10,933 bases of DNA from Alphaproteobacteria bacterium (GTDB lineage Bacteria; Pseudomonadota; Alphaproteobacteria; SP197), in NCBI GenBank assembly GCA_022822575.1, contig JAJEBJ010000142.1:1-10933 (forward strand), in the 5' to 3' direction. Below are positions 6,848 to 10,933 of this stretch, one piece after another. The position numbers and the translations under genes were made by a program. The notes under the pieces were generated by a model. It was not told where the DNA came from. It worked only from the letters and a program-made list of their open reading frames with translations, and searched no databases. Position 1 is the stretch's first letter. Each line of letters opens with the position of its first letter.

Positions 6848-8116
6848 ATGACACGAACGTTGTTCATTCTGGTCGCACTGATTCTGGCAGCCTGCCAGAC
6901 AGTGCCGAAGAAGGTTGCCGTTGTCAGCGAAACCGAGATCGTCGAGGAGGAATCGGGACCGGTTGCCGAAGCGGATGAGGCCAGCACCGCCGCCGATTCG
7001 GCAACGGTTGGCCACAAGGTCGGATTCCTGGCGCCGCTTTCCGGGGAGCACGGCGGACTGGGCCGCGGCCTTCTTGATTCCGCCACCCTGGCGCTCTTCG
7101 ACATCGGCCGCGACGACATCGAGCTCGTCATCGCGGATACTGCCCATGGTGCGGCAGCCGCCGCACAGCAGGTCGCCGCTGCCGGTGTCGATGCGGTGAT
7201 CGGGCCGTTGCTTGCCCGGTCCGTCGAAGAGGCCGCGGCGATACTCGCCGGACCGGATCGGCACGTCTTTGCCCTTTCATCCGACCCTGCCGGTGCCGGC
7301 GTCCTGGTGATGGGTCACTCTCCGGACCAACAGGTAAGGCGCCTTGTCAACCATGCCGTGGCGACCGGCAACCTCCGCTTTGCCGTGCTGGCGCCGCGAT
7401 CTCCCTTCGGCGAGCGCATGGCCGGACTGCTGCGCGAGGCGGTTGCTGCAGCAGGCGGATTTGTTACCGCCGAGGTGTTTCATGACCCCGCAGGCAACGA
7501 CGTCGATGCCGCAGTGGCCGCCTTGGCCGGCACCCCCGTTTTCCCTGGTGACATGGAACGCGCCGTCGCCACGTTGCAGCATCAGGGAGGGCTTGCCGCG
7601 GAAGTGGCGATCGAGAGGCTGCTCAATTCCGAAAACCTGCGTGCCTTCGATGCCGTGTTCCTTCCCGGTTCCGCTCCTCTCCTGCAGAGAACTGCGGCCT
7701 GGATGGGCCATCACGACTTTCGCGCCGGCGATGTCCAGCTGTTCGGGCTCGGTACCCTCGATGATCAGGCGCTGTTTCGCGAACCGGTCATGAACGGCGC
7801 ATGGTTCGCCGTGCCGCCCGATGCCGGACGCAGCGCCATGCTGAGCCGCTTCCGTGACACCTTCGGTTACGATCCGGGTGATTCGGTCACACCTGTCTAC
7901 GACGCCATGGCGCTGGTTTCCGCCGTCATCTCGGACCCGTGGCAACGCCAGATCACCGACTGGCGGGGTTTCGGCGGGATTGACGGGCTCTTCCGTTTCC
8001 TTGGCGACGGTCGCACAGAGAGACAGCTTGCCGTCATGCGCATCACTCCGGCCGGCCCTGTCATCGAGGATGCAGCCCCCGCAGCCTTCGCTCCGCCGGC
8101 GGATCCTGGCTCCTGA
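6848..8116 (+). CDS. LpoA-like lipoprotein (penicillin-binding protein activator, type 1 periplasmic-binding fold)
   Basis: Predicted lipoprotein of 422 aa related to the C-terminal domain of LpoA/YraM, which in E. coli activates penicillin-binding protein 1A from the outer membrane; in alphaproteobacteria these proteins are annotated as penicillin-binding protein activators. Seen: a short signal peptide with lipobox LAAC (Cys16); an acidic, low-complexity linker at about 28-50; then a type 1 periplasmic-binding (Leu/Ile/Val-binding-like) domain from about 56 to 400, opening VGFLAPLSGEHGGLGRGL at 58-75 with VDAVIGPLL at about 114-122. The N-terminal TPR domain of gammaproteobacterial LpoA is absent, as is usual outside that class. 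ATG 6848 has no good Shine-Dalgarno, but the signal peptide begins directly there. It is convergent with hemW, with a 15-base gap. An amino-acid ABC transporter binding protein is the alternative, but no transporter genes are nearby. Confidence 0.82.
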   Translation: MTRTLFILVALILAACQTVPKKVAVVSETEIVEEESGPVAEADEASTAADSATVGHKVGFLAPLSGEHGGLGRGLLDSATLALFDIGRDDIELVIADTAHGAAAAAQQVAAAGVDAVIGPLLARSVEEAAAILAGPDRHVFALSSDPAGAGVLVMGHSPDQQVRRLVNHAVATGNLRFAVLAPRSPFGERMAGLLREAVAAAGGFVTAEVFHDPAGNDVDAAVAALAGTPVFPGDMERAVATLQHQGGLAAEVAIERLLNSENLRAFDAVFLPGSAPLLQRTAAWMGHHDFRAGDVQLFGLGTLDDQALFREPVMNGAWFAVPPDAGRSAMLSRFRDTFGYDPGDSVTPVYDAMALVSAVISDPWQRQITDWRGFGGIDGLFRFLGDGRTERQLAVMRITPAGPVIEDAAPAAFAPPADPGS

Positions 8117-8131
8117 CCTTCCTGCCGTAAC

Positions 8132-9286
8132 CTACAGCAGCCTTTCCAGGACGGCATTGAGGACATTGCGACCGACGGGCGTCGCGGCGAGACCGTTGTT
8201 GCGGCAGCGGAGGAAGCCGGCATCGATGAGGGTGCGAAGGGCCGACGCATCGAGACGGTTGGACCAGTCCGGGCCGGCAGCGCGGGCGAGGTCATCGCCA
8301 TTGAGGCCTGAGGTGAGGCGCAGTCCCATCATGAGCACTTCCCGCAGGCGTTCCGTGCCCTGTACCGTCTCTTCCTCACAGACCGCATGACCGTGCTTGT
8401 GGACGCAGGAGAGCCAGGTCTCCGGGCGCCGTTGCTGGCGCCGCTCGATGCTGACCCCGGGTGCGGCGTCGATGCGGCCGCAGGCACCGGGGCCGACACC
8501 GACCCACTCACCTGAGCGCCAGTAAACGAGATTGTGCCGGCATTCTTCTCCCGGCCGCGCGTGGTTGGAAATCTCGTAGGCCGGCAAACCCGCCCTGGAG
8601 GTGAGGTCCTGAGTGATGTCGCGCATGTCGGCCCGCGCATCGACAGGCGGGAGGATGAGGTCACCGCGCCCTGCCAATGTCGCAAACCGGGTGCCGGGCT
8701 CAATGGTGAGCTGGTAGAGCGACAGGTGATCAGCGCCCAGGGTGAGCGCCTCTGCCAGTTCATTGCGCCAAGCGGCGATGGTCTGGCCACTGCGGCCATA
8801 GATGAGATCGAAGGAGAGGCGTTCGAAGATCCGCCGTCCGGCCGCGATGGCGGCACGGGCATCGCCGACATCATGGCGCCGGCCGAGTGCCTGCAAGGCA
8901 GGGTCGTCGAGGGCCTGGACACCGATCGAGAGACGGTTGATGCCGGCGCTGCGGTAGCAGGCGAAGCGGCCCGCCTCGGATGATCCCGGGTTCGCCTCGA
9001 GTGTCACCTCCACATCCGGCCCGACAGTCCAATGACCAGCGATTGCGCAGAGGACTGACTCGACCGTAGCCGGCGCCATCAATGAAGGTGTTCCGCCGCC
9101 AAAGAAGATGCTCGTGACCTCGCGCCGAGGCGCAAGGGAGGCCATGAAGGCAACCTCGCGGGTAAGGGCATGGCGCCATGACGCCTCGTCGATTTCCATG
9201 CGGACGTGGCTGTTGAAGTCGCAGTAGGGACACTTCGACTGACAGAAGGGCCAGTGAACATAGACCCCGAATCCCGGGGCGGTCAT
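8132..9286 (-). CDS. hemW: Radical SAM haem chaperone HemW
   Basis: Radical SAM protein of 384 aa that binds haem and delivers it to cytoplasmic-membrane enzymes; it is often mis-annotated as coproporphyrinogen III oxidase. Seen: the [4Fe-4S] motif at Cys15, Cys19 and Cys22 in a CxxxCxxCxF arrangement near the N-terminus; the SAM-binding GGGTPS at 63-68; later YQLTIEPGT-type core motifs; and a HemN C-terminal winged-helix region from about residue 305. True HemN proteins carry about 50 extra N-terminal residues ahead of this cluster; those are missing, which supports HemW. I chose ATG 9286, which shares one base with the rdgB stop (TGATG); an in-frame GTG at 9289 is just upstream. It is the last gene of the rph-rdgB-hemW operon, ends in TAG, and is convergent with the LpoA-like gene. 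Confidence 0.94.
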   Translation of the reverse strand: MTAPGFGVYVHWPFCQSKCPYCDFNSHVRMEIDEASWRHALTREVAFMASLAPRREVTSIFFGGGTPSLMAPATVESVLCAIAGHWTVGPDVEVTLEANPGSSEAGRFACYRSAGINRLSIGVQALDDPALQALGRRHDVGDARAAIAAGRRIFERLSFDLIYGRSGQTIAAWRNELAEALTLGADHLSLYQLTIEPGTRFATLAGRGDLILPPVDARADMRDITQDLTSRAGLPAYEISNHARPGEECRHNLVYWRSGEWVGVGPGACGRIDAAPGVSIERRQQRRPETWLSCVHKHGHAVCEEETVQGTERLREVLMMGLRLTSGLNGDDLARAAGPDWSNRLDASALRTLIDAGFLRCRNNGLAATPVGRNVLNAVLERLL

Positions 9287-9870
9287 CACGCCAGCGCCAC
9301 CATGAGCGCATGGAAGGCCCGGGCGCGATGATTGGTGGCCATCTTTCCGGTCATCGACATCTCACCATAGGTCAGGACATCCCCGGCGGGCACGAAGACG
9401 GAATCATAGCCGAATCCGTTCGTTCCCCTCGGTGGAAACGTGAGCGTCCCCTCGACCACGCCGGAGAAGGTCCGGCTCGTTCCGTCCGGCCAGGCGAGGG
9501 CGAGGACACAATGGAAGGCGGCATCGGGTGCCGGCACGCCGGCAAGGGCGCGCTCGAGGCGGGCCATGGCGGCGGCAAAGTCGCGGGTCTCTCCCGCCCA
9601 GCGGGCGGAGTGGATTCCCGGCGCACCATCAAGAGCGGCGACAGCAAGGCCGGAATCGTCGGCCAGTGCCGGCAGACCTGTGGCCTGCGTGGCGCTTGTG
9701 GCCTTCAGCAGCGCATTGGCCGCAAAGGTCTCTCCGGTCTCCTCCGGGACGGCAAGTCCGAGCTCGCCTGCACCCGTGACGCGGACATCGAGGCCATGCA
9801 GGAGATCGGCGATCTCTGCCACCTTGCCGTCATTGTGGCTGGCAATGACGAGATGTGGTGGCAGTACCAT
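9286..9870 (-). CDS. rdgB: XTP/dITP pyrophosphatase (Ham1/RdgB)
   Basis: House-cleaning enzyme of 194 aa that hydrolyses ITP, dITP and XTP to monophosphates plus pyrophosphate, keeping deaminated purines out of DNA and RNA. It acts in the cytoplasm as a dimer. Seen: the N-terminal nucleotide-binding SHNDGKVAEI at 11-20; TGETFAANALLKA at 45-57; the catalytic and metal-binding LADDSGLAV at 69-77; the PGIHSARWAG signature at 84-93; GTNGFGYDSVFVP at 149-161; and NHRARA at 180-185, equivalent to the SHR base-recognition motif. The Ser of that motif is Asn here. ATG 9870 forms a TGATG overlap with the rph stop and has GGGAA seven bases upstream; a GTG at 9873 is the alternative. It is between rph and hemW, a common alphaproteobacterial order. 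Confidence 0.95.
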   Translation of the reverse strand: MVLPPHLVIASHNDGKVAEIADLLHGLDVRVTGAGELGLAVPEETGETFAANALLKATSATQATGLPALADDSGLAVAALDGAPGIHSARWAGETRDFAAAMARLERALAGVPAPDAAFHCVLALAWPDGTSRTFSGVVEGTLTFPPRGTNGFGYDSVFVPAGDVLTYGEMSMTGKMATNHRARAFHALMVALA

Positions 9871-10592
9871 CACTCCGTTCCCAGCGCCGAGCGCTGCAGT
9901 CCGACGATGTGGTCGATGCCGTCCCGGGCAAGATCGAACAACTGGTTGAACTGGTCGCGTGTGAAGGCCTTCTTCTCGGCTGTCGTCTGAATCTCGATGA
10001 TGGTGCCCGTGTCTGTCATCACGAAGTTGGCGTCAGCCTCGGCGGTGGAATCCTCTTCGTAATCGAGATCGAGAACCGGGATGCCGGCAACGATTCCGCA
10101 GGAGACCGCCGCCACCATGCCTGTTACCGGCCGGGCATCCTGCTCGTGGCCGGGAAGGACGGCATCGATGGCCTGGCGGAGCGCCACGTACGCTCCGGTA
10201 ATGGCCGCCGTGCGGGTGCCGCCATCGGCCTCGATGACGTCGCAGTCAATGATGAACTGGCGTTCGCCGAGCCTGGCGGGATCGATTACCGCTCTCAGAC
10301 TGCGGCCGATGAGGCGCTGGATCTCGAGGGTGCGGCCGGACTGCCGGCCCCGCGACGCCTCGCGCATGGTGCGAGAGTGGGTCGAGCGCGGCAGCATGCC
10401 GTACTCCGCGGTGACCCAGCCTCGCCCCTGTCCTCTCATCCACACCGGAACACGGCCTTCGAGAGAGGCCGTGCACAACACCCGGGTATGGCCGAAACGC
10501 ACCATGCAGGAACCCTCCGCGTGTCGCGCGGCACCAGTGTGAAGTTCAATCGTGCGCAGCTCATCGGCGGCGCGGCCGGATGGTCGGGTCAT
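9870..10592 (-). CDS. rph: Ribonuclease PH
   Basis: Phosphate-dependent 3'-5' exoribonuclease of 240 aa (full length) that trims extra nucleotides after the CCA end of tRNA precursors; hexameric and cytoplasmic. Seen: the N-terminal RPSGR at 3-7; EGSCMVRFGHTRVLCTASLE at 26-45; the GRGWVTAEYGMLPRSTHSR stretch at 56-74; RQSGRTLEIQRLIGRSLRA at 83-101, containing the phosphate-binding Arg87 (E. coli Arg86); IDCDVIEADGGTRTAAITGA at 115-134; and the catalytic region DLDYEEDSTAEADAN at 175-189 with Asp181 and Asp187. All are intact. Translation starts at ATG 10592 without a clear Shine-Dalgarno; a 10-base palindrome overlaps the start codon. It is first gene of the operon with rdgB and hemW, and lies 114 bases downstream of a tnpB stop codon on the same strand, so read-through from the element is possible. 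Confidence 0.96.
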   Translation of the reverse strand: MTRPSGRAADELRTIELHTGAARHAEGSCMVRFGHTRVLCTASLEGRVPVWMRGQGRGWVTAEYGMLPRSTHSRTMREASRGRQSGRTLEIQRLIGRSLRAVIDPARLGERQFIIDCDVIEADGGTRTAAITGAYVALRQAIDAVLPGHEQDARPVTGMVAAVSCGIVAGIPVLDLDYEEDSTAEADANFVMTDTGTIIEIQTTAEKKAFTRDQFNQLFDLARDGIDHIVGLQRSALGTE

Positions 10593-10621
10593 GGCATGCC
10601 AGGATGGTGCTGTGGACCGGC

Positions 10622-10650
10622 AAACTAGACTCTGCGGTCGATCTTGGGAA
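10622..10650 (-). promoter_or_regulatory. Weak candidate promoter for rph
   Basis: On the - strand, TTCCCA (10650-10645) and TAGTTT (10627-10622) are separated by 17 bases. They match the sigma-70 consensus at 4 of 6 and 3 of 6 positions. The position, about 30 bases ahead of the rph start, is sensible, but matches this weak arise by chance. It is worth recording because it lies outside the probable end of the inserted element and so could be the native rph promoter. Confidence 0.2.
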
Positions 10651-10652
10651 GT

Positions 10653-10750
10653 GCGTCCGGGGCTCGGAACACGTTGAATTGGGACTTGTATCGTTGCCTG
10701 AACGGCTCATGCTGCCAGCCTCCGATCCGTTTCACGGATCATCGGAGTGC
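10653..10750 (-). ncRNA. Candidate omega-RNA / right-end region of the TnpB element
   Basis: In IS200/IS605 elements the guide RNA of TnpB overlaps the 3' end of tnpB, runs through the right end and continues into flanking DNA, which supplies the guide. Here the last tnpB codons contain a strong stem-loop (10720-10747): CTCCGAT pairs with ATCGGAG, and inside it CCGT pairs with ACGG around a GAA loop, with a three-base bulge. After the stop a small hairpin CGTT-CAGGC-AACG occupies 10704-10692. AATTCAAC (10680-10673) resembles the TTCAAC-like ends of such scaffolds and may mark the element boundary; about 20 bases beyond it, to 10653, would be the guide. The outer limits given are estimates, and the boundary rests on motif memory only. 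Confidence 0.4.
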
Positions 10751-10933
10751 CTGACGGCAACGCTCCCTCCCCGTGCAGATGCGCCTGTCCCTGACGCCTG
10801 ATGTTGCGGGCCGCGTTCAGGTCCGCATGATCCGCATGGCCACAAGCCACGCATGTGAATGTCGCTTGCGACGGACGCGAGGCGGCGTCCACCGTGCCGC
10901 ATTCGGCACACGTCTGGCTGGTCTGCGCCGCAT
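10673..10933 (-). mobile_element. IS200/IS605-family element, right-end portion (cut by window edge)
   Basis: The tnpB 3' end plus the stem-loop-rich DNA after it make up the right end of an IS200/IS605-type element (IS1341-like if no tnpA is present). The rest, including any tnpA and the left end, lies beyond the window. These elements make no target duplication and lack terminal inverted repeats, so the inner boundary (about 10673) is placed only at the TTCAAC-like motif. Insertion is upstream of rph, leaving about 80 bases of native leader. Confidence 0.55.
10707..10933 (-). CDS. tnpB: TnpB (IS200/IS605 OrfB) RNA-guided nuclease, C-terminal part
   Basis: C-terminal 75 residues of a TnpB protein; the 5' part is outside the window and the frame is open to the edge. 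TnpB is an RNA-guided DNA endonuclease, the ancestor of Cas12, that helps IS200/IS605 elements persist. Seen in the visible part: TSQTCAECG and then FTCVACG, the two CxxC knuckles of the zinc ribbon inserted in the RuvC domain, followed by HADHADLNAARNI, whose Asp in ADLNAARN is the third RuvC catalytic residue. The tail after it (about 30 residues, ending RETDRRLAA) is typical of proteins whose last codons double as guide-RNA scaffold. A GTG at 10892 could be mistaken for a start, but it lies within the zinc ribbon and the frame plainly continues upstream. All visible key residues are intact, so this end shows no sign of decay. Confidence 0.88.
   Translation of the reverse strand, partial: AAQTSQTCAECGTVDAASRPSQATFTCVACGHADHADLNAARNIRRQGQAHLHGEGALPSGTPMIRETDRRLAA

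Noticed and set aside
8104..8151. TCCTGG/CCAGGA inverted repeat across the LpoA-like/hemW convergent junction
   Set aside because: Only six base pairs with a loop of about 36 bases and no T-tract; too weak to call a terminator.
9310..10628. Open frames on the + strand opposite rdgB and rph
   Set aside because: They are antisense to two well-conserved enzymes and show no domains or plausible start signals.
1..10933. CRISPR array, tRNA or rRNA genes, phage or toxin-antitoxin modules
   Set aside because: No spaced direct repeats, no cloverleaf-like or rRNA-like sequence, and no extra small genes were found; the genes fill the window almost completely.

Overview
The window is GC-rich, tightly packed bacterial chromosome. 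It looks like an alphaproteobacterium, probably Rhodospirillales-like. The evidence is gene content: a heterotetrameric sarcosine oxidase operon, a proteobacterial-type glutathione synthetase, and an rph-rdgB-hemW block beside an LpoA-like lipoprotein gene. The taxon is inferred from content and order, not from a marker gene. No intergenic gap exceeds about 115 bases.

Left part (1-5194, + strand): a four-gene operon in the order beta, delta, alpha, gamma (soxB, cut by the left edge, then soxD, soxA, soxG) for a flavoprotein that oxidatively demethylates sarcosine or a related N-methyl amine, passing the one-carbon unit to tetrahydrofolate. soxD/soxA and soxA/soxG overlap by ATGA. The delta subunit lacks two of the four zinc ligands known in the characterised enzyme, so this may be a divergent branch with a different metal site or substrate.

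Middle part (5195-8116): the sox operon meets gshB tail to tail, with a 9-base gap lying inside a possible hairpin. gshB (glutathione synthetase) follows a BON-domain lipoprotein gene on the - strand. That gene is divergent from an LpoA-like lipoprotein with a periplasmic-binding fold. The divergent gap carries a perfect 7+7 inverted repeat. From memory of related genomes, rsmI and yraN would be expected between these two genes, but both are absent here.

Right part (8132-10592, - strand): rph, rdgB and hemW form an operon covering tRNA 3'-end trimming, nucleotide-pool cleaning and haem delivery. Both internal junctions are TGATG stop-start overlaps.

Far right (10593-10933): the C-terminal end of a TnpB (IS200/IS605-family OrfB) gene runs off the window edge on the - strand, transcribed toward rph. 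It shows the zinc ribbon and the last RuvC aspartate. A strong stem-loop in its last codons and a candidate element right end just upstream of rph fit an omega-RNA. An IS605-type element therefore appears to sit directly upstream of the rph operon.
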